Of a stretch of DNA of 39,923 nucleotides, positions 1 through 7,793 are shown piece by piece. The notes under the pieces are model-generated. The model did not search any database. It was given only the letters and a program-made list of their open reading frames with translations, and had not been told where the DNA came from. This stretch comes from Bryobacterales bacterium (GTDB taxonomy: Bacteria > Acidobacteriota > Terriglobia > Bryobacterales > Bryobacteraceae). A program made the position numbers and the translations under genes. The first letter of the stretch is position 1, and every line of letters starts with the position of its first letter. The stretch spans positions 1-39,923 of the forward strand of contig JAEUQC010000204.1 of NCBI GenBank assembly GCA_016789905.1, in the 5' to 3' direction.

Positions 1-1
1 C

Positions 2-124
2 GTTCAACAGTGGCTCTCGGCCACAAACGCCACGTGCCGCCACTTCTTCGACCCGCCACGAAAGCGCCGCAGTCAGACCGCCGCCGTCTTGCGTCATGCC
101 CTTCCACCGAATCAGGTTCGTTAA
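2..124 (+). CDS. Possible C-terminal end of a gene cut by the window edge
   Basis: An open frame runs from the left edge to a TAA at 122-124 and would encode the last 40 residues of a protein. It reads plausibly (WLSATNATCRHFFDPP near the start) and its third codon positions are GC-biased, but I do not recognise a family. The opposite strand is also open here, from an ATG at about 97 to the edge, so the assignment is weak. The 62 bases between this stop and the mutM stop are C-rich and hold nothing I can name. Confidence 0.3.
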   Translation, partial: VQQWLSATNATCRHFFDPPRKRRSQTAAVLRHALPPNQVR

Positions 125-186
125 GTTAGCGCCTATGCCCCCCCGCACCCCCCCCATGAAAATAAAACCTACATCCCGCTCCCCGC

Positions 187-1062
187 CTACCCCTTCTTCC
201 GGTTCTCCATTTCCTCAATCGTCTTCGGCCAATCCTTCCCCAACAACCGCGACAACGCCCGATCCGCCAACAGTTTCCCACCCGTCTGGCAAGCTGGACA
301 GTAATTCGTCTCGTGCGCCCCATGCACAATCCGCTGAATCGCCGTCATGCACCGCGGACACGGTTTTCCAAACTTCCCATGCACCGCCATCTCTTCCCGA
401 AACGCCGTCACCTTTTCAGGAAACTCCCCCTGCCCCCGCAATACCGCGGTAAAGTACAGCAGCCTGTCGCGGATCGCCGCCAGCAACCGCCCCAACTCTT
501 CCGCCGTCAGCTTTTGCGACAACGCAACCGGACTCAATCCCGCCCAGTGCAAAATCTCGTCACTATACGCATTCCCGATCCCGGCCAGAATCCGCGGATC
601 CGTCAACGCCCGCTTCAACGTATGGTTGGCCGCGGTAAACCGCGCCGCAAACTCCTCAAAGCCGCAATCCATCACTTCCAGCCCGCCAGGATCAATCCCC
701 GCCACGCCCTCCCAGCCGGAAAAGACATGCACCGAGGCCTGCCGCCGGCTCCCCGCCTCAGTGAGCGTCAAGGTCCCGTTGTCGAACTCAAAACTCGCCA
801 GCGCCAGCCGTTTCCCGTTCCAATGCAGCCGCCCAGCGATCATCAAGTGCAATACCATCCATTCCCCGCCAGAAAACCCAAACGCAATCCGCTTACCCAC
901 GCGCCGCAGACTGGTCAGCGTCTGGCCCCGAAGTACGTCGATCGGCGGCGCATAGGTCCGCACCAGAAATGGCGTCGTCACGCGAACTTCTCGCAACTCC
1001 CGCCCCAGCGCGTAGCGCTCCAGCGCCTCGATGTAGACGATAATGTCGGGATACTCAGGCAT
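187..1062 (-). CDS. mutM: Fpg/MutM-family DNA glycosylase/AP lyase
   Basis: Base-excision repair enzyme of the Fpg/Nei family, expected to remove oxidised purines and cut the abasic site in the cytoplasm. The 291-residue protein starts MPEYPDI, placing the catalytic Pro2 and Glu3 at the mature N-terminus, and has the conserved beta-hairpin lysine at exactly position 57 (RRVGKRIAF). The helix-two-turn-helix follows (ILAGIGNAYSDEILHWAG), and the C-terminus carries a four-cysteine zinc finger (CPRC and CPAC). A longer upstream frame exists, but only the start at 1062 exposes Pro2. It overlaps the stop of the upstream hydrolase gene by 8 bp, suggesting coupled translation. PEYPD departs from the usual PELPE of Fpg and PEGP of Nei, so the substrate preference is uncertain; family membership is secure. 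Confidence 0.9.
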   Translation of the reverse strand: MPEYPDIIVYIEALERYALGRELREVRVTTPFLVRTYAPPIDVLRGQTLTSLRRVGKRIAFGFSGGEWMVLHLMIAGRLHWNGKRLALASFEFDNGTLTLTEAGSRRQASVHVFSGWEGVAGIDPGGLEVMDCGFEEFAARFTAANHTLKRALTDPRILAGIGNAYSDEILHWAGLSPVALSQKLTAEELGRLLAAIRDRLLYFTAVLRGQGEFPEKVTAFREEMAVHGKFGKPCPRCMTAIQRIVHGAHETNYCPACQTGGKLLADRALSRLLGKDWPKTIEEMENRKKG

Positions 1063-1861
1063 GGACAAACCGCAGAATGTCAGCAAAAACCTCGGCGCGA
1101 TTCGTCTCCAGGAACAGGTTATGCTTCGCTCCGGGATAGTGAATCCGTTCCCGCCTCGGTGATGAGGTCCTTTCCAGAAAATGCGGATGCGGCCGTGCCA
1201 GCGTGTCGGCGTCGCCATGCAGCATCAGCAGCGGCGCCTCAATCGAAGACGCGTTCCGCCGCACCCCGCGCACCGTCTCAAAAAACACCTCAAACGCTTT
1301 GCCCGTCGCCCGTTGGTGGAACAGCGGGTCGGCCAGGTAGCGGTCCACTAAGGCGCGGTCGCGCGACACATCCCGCACGCCCAGCTTCGGCGATAGATTC
1401 GCCTGCGGCGCGATCAGCGACAGCACCTTCCCCAACAGCAGAATGAAAGGCGACACACCCACCTTCCCAAGCGGCGCCCCGATCGTCACCAGTGGCGTGG
1501 CGATCCGGTGATGGATCGCCCAGTCCAACACTACAATCGAGCCCAGACTCAGCCCGATCACCGCGTCCGGCCGGACATGCTCATACACCGCCTGCAAGTC
1601 CTCCCGCATTGGCGTCCAATCCCGCGGCAGTTCCCGCTCGTCTCCATGTCCTGGCAAGTCGAACCCGTGCGTTTCAACGCCCCCAGCCCCTAGCGCGTCG
1701 CCCAGAAACCGGTAGTTGAGCATCTCTTTATGCTCCCCATAGCCGTGAACATAGAGGACACGCCGCGTGGGTGCGCCGGCCGCGAACCGGACGGCGCGAA
1801 TGGCCCTCCGCGGACCCGCTATGTCGTACCGCAACTCAGGAGAATGGCCAGACACGCTCAA
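1055..1861 (-). CDS. Alpha/beta hydrolase, monoglyceride-lipase-like (Hydrolase_4)
   Basis: A 268-residue serine hydrolase without a signal peptide, so probably cytoplasmic. The oxyanion region reads YVHGYGEH (about residues 37-44). The nucleophile elbow GLSLGS puts the serine at 105, the acid is Asp218 in HGDAD, and the base is His246 in GAKHNLF. The lid region 130-200 has the layout of the serine aminopeptidase S33/monoacylglycerol lipase group. The start lies 26 bp inside the amidohydrolase gene and the end overlaps mutM by 8 bp, so the three genes form one overlapping leftward unit. The natural substrate (a lipid ester or another carboxylic ester) cannot be read from the sequence. Confidence 0.85.
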   Translation of the reverse strand: MSVSGHSPELRYDIAGPRRAIRAVRFAAGAPTRRVLYVHGYGEHKEMLNYRFLGDALGAGGVETHGFDLPGHGDERELPRDWTPMREDLQAVYEHVRPDAVIGLSLGSIVVLDWAIHHRIATPLVTIGAPLGKVGVSPFILLLGKVLSLIAPQANLSPKLGVRDVSRDRALVDRYLADPLFHQRATGKAFEVFFETVRGVRRNASSIEAPLLMLHGDADTLARPHPHFLERTSSPRRERIHYPGAKHNLFLETNRAEVFADILRFVHA

Positions 1862-2714
1862 TCGTCTTCGACAGCATCCACATCTTGTCGTCTTCGTTCA
1901 GGAACTTCATCTCGTCCCGAACCACTGCCAGCGTCTGCGCGTACGTGGCGTGCGGCAGGCTCACGGGCCAGTCAGTCGCCCACATGAGCCGCTGAGGGCC
2001 GAACGTCTCATGCAGCCGCTTCACATGCGCCTGCGCGTCCATCCATGGAAACGCCTGCTTGGAGATCGACCAGGTGTGCGAGACCTTCACGAACACCTTC
2101 GGATGGCGCCGCAGCGCAATCAGCTTTTCCAACTCCTCGGGCTTATCCACCGGCGTATCGGCCATGTGATCGATCACCACCGTCAGGTCCGGAAACGGAT
2201 CGATCAGCTTACCAATTTCCGGCATGCGCGACACCGGCGCCAGCAGCGTCATCGGTACTTTCAGTTCCTCGCATCGCTTGAAAAGCGGTTTCATCAGCGG
2301 CCCGGCGATCCAGTCGCCCGACGCATTCGCCGCCGGCGACAGCCTCACTCCGCGGCATCCCGCCTCCGTCAGTTCCGCCAAATGCTCCGGCGCGTCCGGG
2401 TTCTCCGGATTCACCCGGCACACGCCTTGAAAGTACTGCGGGTATTGTTTCAAGGTGTGCAGCAAAAACGAATTGTCGAACATGTAATGGCGAACCTGGA
2501 TAATCACCGTCTTGGCGACATGGTTGGCTTTCATCAGTTCGATCAGCATCTCAGAGGATTTATCGTCCTGCGGATGCGAGGGGTTCCCCTTCCAGTAGGG
2601 AAACCGCGGGTCTTTTTTGTACACGTGTACGTGCGGATCGAGTATGCGATAGGAGGGAGCGGCGCTCATGGTAGTGGTAGTGGCCGCGGCGGCCAGCAGG
2701 TCTCGGCGAGTCAT
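1836..2714 (-). CDS. Exported amidohydrolase (COG3618, lactonase-like TIM barrel)
   Basis: A 292-residue metal-dependent hydrolase of the Amidohydro_2 group, which includes 2-pyrone-4,6-dicarboxylate and fuconolactone hydrolases. An N-terminal MTRRDLLAAAA stretch resembles a short twin-arginine signal, so it probably works outside the cytoplasm. The first-strand motif DPHVHVY gives metal or substrate ligands His28 and His30. Later come VVIDHMAD and the C-terminal WATDWPVS with the conserved Asp. It is the first gene of the leftward unit ending in mutM. A plausible -10 (TATAGT on the minus strand, near 2746) lies in the 104-bp gap shared with sthA. The family assignment is strong; the substrate is unknown. 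Confidence 0.85.
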   Translation of the reverse strand: MTRRDLLAAAATTTTMSAAPSYRILDPHVHVYKKDPRFPYWKGNPSHPQDDKSSEMLIELMKANHVAKTVIIQVRHYMFDNSFLLHTLKQYPQYFQGVCRVNPENPDAPEHLAELTEAGCRGVRLSPAANASGDWIAGPLMKPLFKRCEELKVPMTLLAPVSRMPEIGKLIDPFPDLTVVIDHMADTPVDKPEELEKLIALRRHPKVFVKVSHTWSISKQAFPWMDAQAHVKRLHETFGPQRLMWATDWPVSLPHATYAQTLAVVRDEMKFLNEDDKMWMLSKTIERVWPFS

Positions 2715-2818
2715 CTGATTGCGACCAGTGATTCAAACTATACTCCAACGCCGCCCCGGCTCGGCGGCCCCGGCCCTGGGTGGATAATAGAATTTTGCGC
2801 ATAGGGAGCAAGCATCGA

Positions 2819-4225
2819 ATGGCACAGTACGACTATGATCTGATCGTCATCGGCTCGGGCCCGGGTGGCCAGCGGGCCGCGATTCAAGCCGCCAAACTTG
2901 AAAAACGCGTAGCGATTGTCGAAAAAAAGACCGTCCTTGGCGGAGCGTGCATCAACACCGGCACCATTCCCAGCAAGACGCTCCGCGAGGCCGTCATGCA
3001 CCTGTCCGGTTATCGCGAACGCAGTTTTTATGGCTCTTCCTACGCCGTCAAGCAGAACATCACCATGCAGGATCTGCTGTTCCGCACCAATCTGGTGATC
3101 AAGCATGAGCAGGACGTTACGCGGCACCAGGTGATGCGTAACAATATCGACCTCATCGAAGGCTGGGGTAGTTTCTCCGGTCCCCACACGGTCCATGTTC
3201 ACTCTGTCGACAACCACGGCTCGCAAGAATTGACCGCTGAAAAAATCATCATCGCCGTAGGCACCACCGCCACCAAGAGCGACAAGATTCCCTTCGATCA
3301 TGAGACGATCTTTACGAGTGACGAGATACTGGACCTCGCGCGTCTTCCCAAGACGCTCGCCGTCATCGGCGCCGGCGTCATCGGCACCGAGTACACAACG
3401 ATCTTCGCCGCTCTCGGCGTTCGCATCACCCTAATCGACAAGCGTCCGATTCTGCTCGACTTCGTTGACGACGAGATCGCCGATTCGCTGGCGTACCAGA
3501 TGCGCGAGAACCGCGTGACGCTCCGGCTGGGCGAAGAGGTGTCCGGGTTGGAAACGGTGCAGGACGACCACGGCAAGCGCGTGAAGATTACGTTGCAAAG
3601 CGGCAAGCAGGTGTTGGCGGAGAAGGTACTCTACGCCATTGGCCGGACTGGGAACACCTGGAAACTTGGCCTGGAGAACGCCGGCATTTCTCCGGACGAT
3701 CGTGGCCGCATCAAGGTGAACACGCATTTTCAGACTGAGGTACCGAACATCTATGCGGTGGGTGACGTGATCGGCTTCCCGAGTCTGGCATCGACCTCGA
3801 TGGAGCAAGGGAGGCTGGCGGCGTGTCATGCGTTCGGCCTGGAGGCGCGGAGCGTGCCGTCGTTGTTGCCCTACGGCATTTACACGATTCCGGAGATCTC
3901 GATGGTGGGCCGCAGCGAGGAGGAGTTGACGCAGGCGAACATTCCTTATGAGGTGGGCAAGGCGCGGTACCGCGAGATTGCCCGCGGCCAGATCATTGGC
4001 GATAGTACCGGGCTATTGAAGCTGATTTTCAATGCGGAGACGAAGCAACTCTTGGGCGTCCATATCATTGGCGAAGGCGCCAGTGAACTGGTGCATATTG
4101 GACAGGCGGTACTGAGTTTCGGCGGGTCGATTGACTACTTCGTCAACACGGTTTTCAACTACCCGACGCTGGCCGAGTGCTACAAGATCGCTGCGCTTGA
4201 CGGGCTGAATCGGCTGGGCGTGTAG
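2819..4225 (+). CDS. sthA: Soluble Si-specific NAD(P)+ transhydrogenase SthA
   Basis: A flavoprotein that moves reducing equivalents between NADPH and NAD+ in the cytoplasm. The 468-residue protein starts MAQYDYDL after a GGGAGC ribosome site; a longer frame from 2780 adds 13 unlikely residues. The FAD-binding GSGPGG is at 12-17 and the second Rossmann motif GAGVIGTEY is near 183. In place of the redox-active CxxxxC of lipoamide dehydrogenases it has C44-INTG-T49, the single-cysteine arrangement typical of SthA. The C-terminal dimerisation domain reads GEGASELVHIGQAVLS then YFVNTVFNYPTLAE, which also matches SthA. It is transcribed away from the amidohydrolase and ends next to a tandem-repeat array. 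Confidence 0.93.
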   Translation: MAQYDYDLIVIGSGPGGQRAAIQAAKLEKRVAIVEKKTVLGGACINTGTIPSKTLREAVMHLSGYRERSFYGSSYAVKQNITMQDLLFRTNLVIKHEQDVTRHQVMRNNIDLIEGWGSFSGPHTVHVHSVDNHGSQELTAEKIIIAVGTTATKSDKIPFDHETIFTSDEILDLARLPKTLAVIGAGVIGTEYTTIFAALGVRITLIDKRPILLDFVDDEIADSLAYQMRENRVTLRLGEEVSGLETVQDDHGKRVKITLQSGKQVLAEKVLYAIGRTGNTWKLGLENAGISPDDRGRIKVNTHFQTEVPNIYAVGDVIGFPSLASTSMEQGRLAACHAFGLEARSVPSLLPYGIYTIPEISMVGRSEEELTQANIPYEVGKARYREIARGQIIGDSTGLLKLIFNAETKQLLGVHIIGEGASELVHIGQAVLSFGGSIDYFVNTVFNYPTLAECYKIAALDGLNRLGV

Positions 4226-4240
4226 GCGAAGCGTGGTCCG

Positions 4241-4752
4241 TCATCCCGCGCGTGACGACGCATCCCCACTCCAAACCCACCACGGGCACGAACCACAGTC
4301 TCCCCGAATCTCAAACCCCGCCGCTCGCTTCGACCCAGTTTCACCACGCCCACGAACCACAATCGTCCCGCATCACCAGCCCCACCGCACGCTTCGAACC
4401 TCCTCCACGACACGCACGAAACACAGGCCCCGCGAATCTCAAACCCCGCCGCTCGATTCAACGCATCTCCACCACGTCCACGAGCCATAGTCGTCCCGCA
4501 TCACCAGCCCCACAGCACGCTTCGAACCTCCTCCACGACACGCACGAAACACAGGCCACGCGGATCTCAAACCCCGCCGTTCGCTTCGACCCAGCTTCAC
4601 CACGCCCACGAACCACAATCGTCCCGCATCACCAGCCCCACCGCACGCCGCGAACCTCCTCCACGACACGCACCAAACACAGTCCCCGCGAATCACCGGC
4701 CCCGTTGCGCGCTTCAACACATCTCCCCCGGGGTCATTCCCCCGAAGCCGAA
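4241..4752. repeat. Tandem array: four 128-bp units, each made of two related 64-bp halves
   Basis: This array fills most of the 585-bp spacer between the convergent sthA and aldolase genes. The marker CGCATCACCAGCCCCAC starts at 4369, 4497 and 4625, exactly 128 bp apart. The second marker (C)GAATCTCAAACCCCGCC starts at 4305, 4433 and 4561 (4689 diverged), again 128 bp apart. The two halves resemble each other (both end like CCACGNNCACGAANCAC), so the basic unit is 64 bp and eight such units fit 4241-4752. The first and last are the most degraded. Because 128 is not a multiple of three, no repeated peptide is encoded. C-rich strand bias is strong. The remainder (4753-4810) shows nothing further. 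Confidence 0.85.
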
Positions 4753-4810
4753 GTGCAAATCGCCAATCGACGGGTGCCGCGCGCGCCCACCCGTCCCCGC
4801 CGCGAACCCG

Positions 4811-6022
4811 CTACTGCCCTTTCCCGCGCCCGTCCACGGTCCAGATCGCTTCCACCTGCTCCCCCCGCACTACGATCAGTTTGTCGTACAAGTTGACGCT
4901 CGGGTCACAGTGCGGAATCACCAACTCCACCCGGTCCCCCAAGTTCACTTTCGCCGCCACCTCGCGCAAGTCTAATTTGCCGTGCTCGTCCCCGCTGAAA
5001 GTATACTTCGACCCAGCCACACCCCGCGCCTCTGGCGGAAACGGTCTATCGGTCGCGAACGCTTTCAACCCCGCGTCCAAAATCACGAAATCGTCCGACG
5101 GCTTGCTGTACGCCGTCGCCAGCACCGTCAGCGTGTTCTTGAAGTCCGAGTAAACCGCCCCCGTCTCTTTGCCGCCAATCCGGTTGTAGTCGATATCCAT
5201 AAACAGAAAACTGCCAGGCTGAATTTCAGTTACGCCGTCAATGTGCGAGTCGATGTTGTAAGTGCCCGTCGACCCGCCGCTCAACCACCCGCAAGCGATC
5301 CCTTTCCTTTCCAGCATCCGTCGCGTCTCCACCGCGCGGCCCATCGCCTCCTCGGACCCCTTTTTGCGGTTCTCAAAGCCCACAATATGCGCGCAATGTC
5401 CGGCATAAGCCTGAATCCCTTGGAAATCCAGGTTCGACTGCTTAACAATATGTTCCACCAGCCCAACGGCCGGCGCTCCCGGCGTGATCCCCGTCCGTCC
5501 GGACACCGCCAGGTCCACCGCCACGCGGACCCTCCGCCCCGCCACGCGCGCCGCTTCGTTCAAATCGCTCACATTTTGGGCGTTGTCCACAGAAAAGATC
5601 GTGTCCGGCTGTTTGGTTGACAACCGCACGGCCCGTTCGATTCGATACTTGCCAACCATCGCGGTCGTCAGCAACAGGCCCTTGATGCCTCTCGCGGCCA
5701 ACACCTCGGCCTCGCCGATCTTCGCCGCACAGGCACCCACCGCGCCAGCCGCCATGCACCGCCGCGCGATCTCGGCGCACTTGTGTGTTTTTGCGTGCGG
5801 ACGGAATCCGCGCCCCTGCGCCTTCAAATACGAAGCCATCCGCGCAATGTTACTCTCCAATCCGTCGAGATCCACTACCAGCGACGGCGTCGGCAGGTCT
5901 TCCTTTGACAGCTTTCCCTTTACGTTCCCGCTGGCGAGAATCTTCTCCACTTCACTCCATGGGCGAGAGGCTCCGGTCAACACAGCGGGAGCGGCGGCGA
6001 GCACCAGGCGGCGGGTAACCAT
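4811..6022 (-). CDS. D-threonine aldolase / D-serine dehydratase-like PLP enzyme, exported
   Basis: A 403-residue fold-type III PLP enzyme with an alanine-racemase-like N-terminal barrel. The cofactor lysine is probably Lys78 in FRPHAKTHK. Near the C-terminus PHCDPSVNLYD supplies a metal pair His371/Asp373. An HxD pair is, from family knowledge, more typical of metal-activated D-threonine aldolase than the HxC of eukaryotic D-serine dehydratase. I chose the start at 6022, giving MVTRRLVLAAAPAVLTGA, a twin-arginine-like signal peptide; an upstream ATG adds five residues. Export of a PLP enzyme would need the Tat route, so a periplasmic role on D-amino acids is inferred. It lies 36 bp after the haem-motif gene and may be co-transcribed with it. 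Confidence 0.82.
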   Translation of the reverse strand: MVTRRLVLAAAPAVLTGASRPWSEVEKILASGNVKGKLSKEDLPTPSLVVDLDGLESNIARMASYLKAQGRGFRPHAKTHKCAEIARRCMAAGAVGACAAKIGEAEVLAARGIKGLLLTTAMVGKYRIERAVRLSTKQPDTIFSVDNAQNVSDLNEAARVAGRRVRVAVDLAVSGRTGITPGAPAVGLVEHIVKQSNLDFQGIQAYAGHCAHIVGFENRKKGSEEAMGRAVETRRMLERKGIACGWLSGGSTGTYNIDSHIDGVTEIQPGSFLFMDIDYNRIGGKETGAVYSDFKNTLTVLATAYSKPSDDFVILDAGLKAFATDRPFPPEARGVAGSKYTFSGDEHGKLDLREVAAKVNLGDRVELVIPHCDPSVNLYDKLIVVRGEQVEAIWTVDGRGKGQ

Positions 6023-6058
6023 TCGTTCATGATACACGCCGCCGCGAGCCCTTGCGCC

Positions 6059-7318
6059 CTACAACTTCGCGGTCTGCAAATAGGCCGGCATCCCCTTCTT
6101 GGTCTGCTGCAACGTCCGCAATATGTTGCGGCGGTCTTCCAGCGTCAGCCGCGAATAACGCGCGTCCGAGACTTTTCCAGTCAGCACCTGATGCAGCCGC
6201 AAATACACTGCCTCCAGCGCGTCGCTCCCCATCCCATCAAACGCCGCCGAATAGATCATGTAGCTGCAAGGTACTTTGAAAAGCCGCCTTTCAAGATCGA
6301 ACTCGCGCAGCGGCCCCCGCTTGGCGAATACTTCGGCGAACCCGCTGGAGCCGCGAATCGGCTCGGCCAGCGGCGCCTCCTCCACAAACAACAGGTAGTC
6401 CACCAGTTCTTCGGCCGCTTCGCGAATCCGGCGCTTCGTCGAATCGGAGCGCGTGGTCATCGTGTCCCCAAAAATCTGGTTCATCGTCTTCTGATGGTGC
6501 AACGCGTGCCGGACTTCGAAGTTCACCCGCGTCAACAGGTTCGTCATTTGCGTCTGGTGCTCCAGCACCATCAGGGCAACGACGTCGCTATTCGGCGTCA
6601 GATAGCGCCCGGCGTCAAATCGCGCCGTGATCTCCTTCAACGATTCCGGTTTGTCCCGGTCCACCGCCACCTGATTGCCCATGTGCTTCCCGGTCGATTT
6701 TCCCGTCACGTACCACCCGCCCCAACGGTCCTCAAGAGGACTGCGGTGGTCGGTTGTCTTCGTGCCCGCCTGAAACATCGGGTACCCGCTCGCCTCGCTC
6801 ACCACACTCCGGATCACCAACCCCGGAACACCCAGCGTGGCCGCCGATTGGTGGCATTGCAAACAGGTGTCCCGCCGCTCGAAGCGAGGCTTGGCCACTT
6901 CCTCCTGATCGAGCGAGTAAAAGATAACCCCTTGATTCGGGTCAAGCGACGTTATTTCAACAACATCGCCGGTTTGCACGAACCCCACCGTTACGTCGTC
7001 GTTAAAGTACAAGGCGCGCGGGGTTCGCGGCGCGATGCGCGGCGCCTGGAAACTGGTTTTGGAAAACACCATCACCTGACTTTCCACCGGCACATCCAAC
7101 GCCCGCAGAACCGACTGCAAATACCCGGTCCCATCGTCCTGAAACTTGAGCTTCACGGTCCCCGCCTTGATTTTGGCGTTCATCGCGGTGATCGGATCGG
7201 TCGTCGGACGTTTGGTGTACTCAATCGCCTCGTGGTCCAGCGGCACCAGGAACGACCCGCCCAACCCCGCCAAGGCAACCACCGGCAAACCAAAGAAAAC
7301 AAGTCGCTTAAATGACAT
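6059..7318 (-). CDS. Exported or membrane-anchored protein with one CxxCH haem c motif
   Basis: A 419-residue protein whose family I do not recognise. The N-terminus (KRLVFFGLPVVALAGLGG) is a signal peptide or membrane anchor. A single cytochrome-c attachment motif CLQCH sits at 152-156, preceded by ERRDT and followed by QSAATLGVPG. The middle contains further histidines (DHRSP, HQTQM, RHALHHQK) that could give the second iron ligand. There is no second CxxCH. Overall it reads as a globular periplasmic haem protein, perhaps an oxidase, peroxidase or sensor. Its start overlaps the end of the Rrf2 regulator gene by 11 bp, so the two are probably translated together. The function is unknown. Confidence 0.75.
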   Translation of the reverse strand: MSFKRLVFFGLPVVALAGLGGSFLVPLDHEAIEYTKRPTTDPITAMNAKIKAGTVKLKFQDDGTGYLQSVLRALDVPVESQVMVFSKTSFQAPRIAPRTPRALYFNDDVTVGFVQTGDVVEITSLDPNQGVIFYSLDQEEVAKPRFERRDTCLQCHQSAATLGVPGLVIRSVVSEASGYPMFQAGTKTTDHRSPLEDRWGGWYVTGKSTGKHMGNQVAVDRDKPESLKEITARFDAGRYLTPNSDVVALMVLEHQTQMTNLLTRVNFEVRHALHHQKTMNQIFGDTMTTRSDSTKRRIREAAEELVDYLLFVEEAPLAEPIRGSSGFAEVFAKRGPLREFDLERRLFKVPCSYMIYSAAFDGMGSDALEAVYLRLHQVLTGKVSDARYSRLTLEDRRNILRTLQQTKKGMPAYLQTAKL

Positions 7319-7754
7319 GTAACGCCTCCAATCCGGTAGCGCACAGGGCTTCCCGGTTCTTGTTGTCCATCACCAACTCTTCGAGGGTCGTTTCGCCGAA
7401 CGCCTTTTGCACCAACCCATAGGCTTGGTCCAGCCGCCGGTGCAGCGGGCAAAGCCGTACGCCGTGTTCCCGCAAACCGAGCGGGCATTTTTCGATTCGA
7501 GACATCGGTTCCACGGCGTTCACGACCGCGAGCATCGAAATCTCCGCCGCCGGCCGGGCCAACTGGAACCCGCCGTGCCGCCCTCGCTGCGACGTGAGGA
7601 CGCCTCCGCGGACCAATTGTTGCAACACCTTAGACAGATAATCCTCCGGCACCTGCGTGCCTTCGGCGATCCGCTGCGCGGTCATTCCCTCTCCTGGCCG
7701 GCCAGCCAGCCAGGTCATCGCCCGTAGTGCGTATTCCACCGTTGAACTGAACAC
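7308..7754 (-). CDS. Rrf2-family transcriptional regulator
   Basis: A 148-residue winged-helix regulator. The N-terminus (SSTVEYALRAMTWLA) and the recognition helix region (VPEDYLSKVLQQLVRGGVL) followed by the wing SQRGRHGGFQLAR are typical of Rrf2. In Fe-S members such as NsrR and IscR, three cysteines follow. Here KCPLGLREHGVRLCPLH gives only two, 11 residues apart, with a later Cys near the C-terminus (REALCATG), so cluster binding is possible but not assured. The start is GTG at 7754. An inverted pair GATAA/TTATC spans 7769-7788 just upstream and could be an operator. The overlap with the haem-motif gene suggests that this gene is a partner or target. Confidence 0.88.
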   Translation of the reverse strand: MFSSTVEYALRAMTWLAGRPGEGMTAQRIAEGTQVPEDYLSKVLQQLVRGGVLTSQRGRHGGFQLARPAAEISMLAVVNAVEPMSRIEKCPLGLREHGVRLCPLHRRLDQAYGLVQKAFGETTLEELVMDNKNREALCATGLEALHVI

Positions 7755-7793
7755 TAGTGGGATTTTACGATAACCGGATCTTTTTATCCAGCT

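Noticed and set aside
1767..2804. Long rightward open frame of 345 codons
   Set aside because: It lies antisense to the amidohydrolase and hydrolase genes, is rich in Arg, His and Pro without a family pattern, and is a shadow of GC-rich coding DNA.
2819..4225. Dihydrolipoamide dehydrogenase (Lpd) for the gene called sthA
   Set aside because: The second redox cysteine of CxxxxC is threonine, and the C-terminal domain matches SthA.
4252..4896. Open frame of 214 codons through the 128-bp array
   Set aside because: The period is not a multiple of three, so the repeats give no repeated peptide; there is no ribosome site, and it runs into the aldolase gene on the other strand.
6029..7315. Rightward open frame of 428 codons
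   Set aside because: It is fully antisense to the haem-motif gene; composition (Arg, His, Gln, Pro) is that of a shadow frame.
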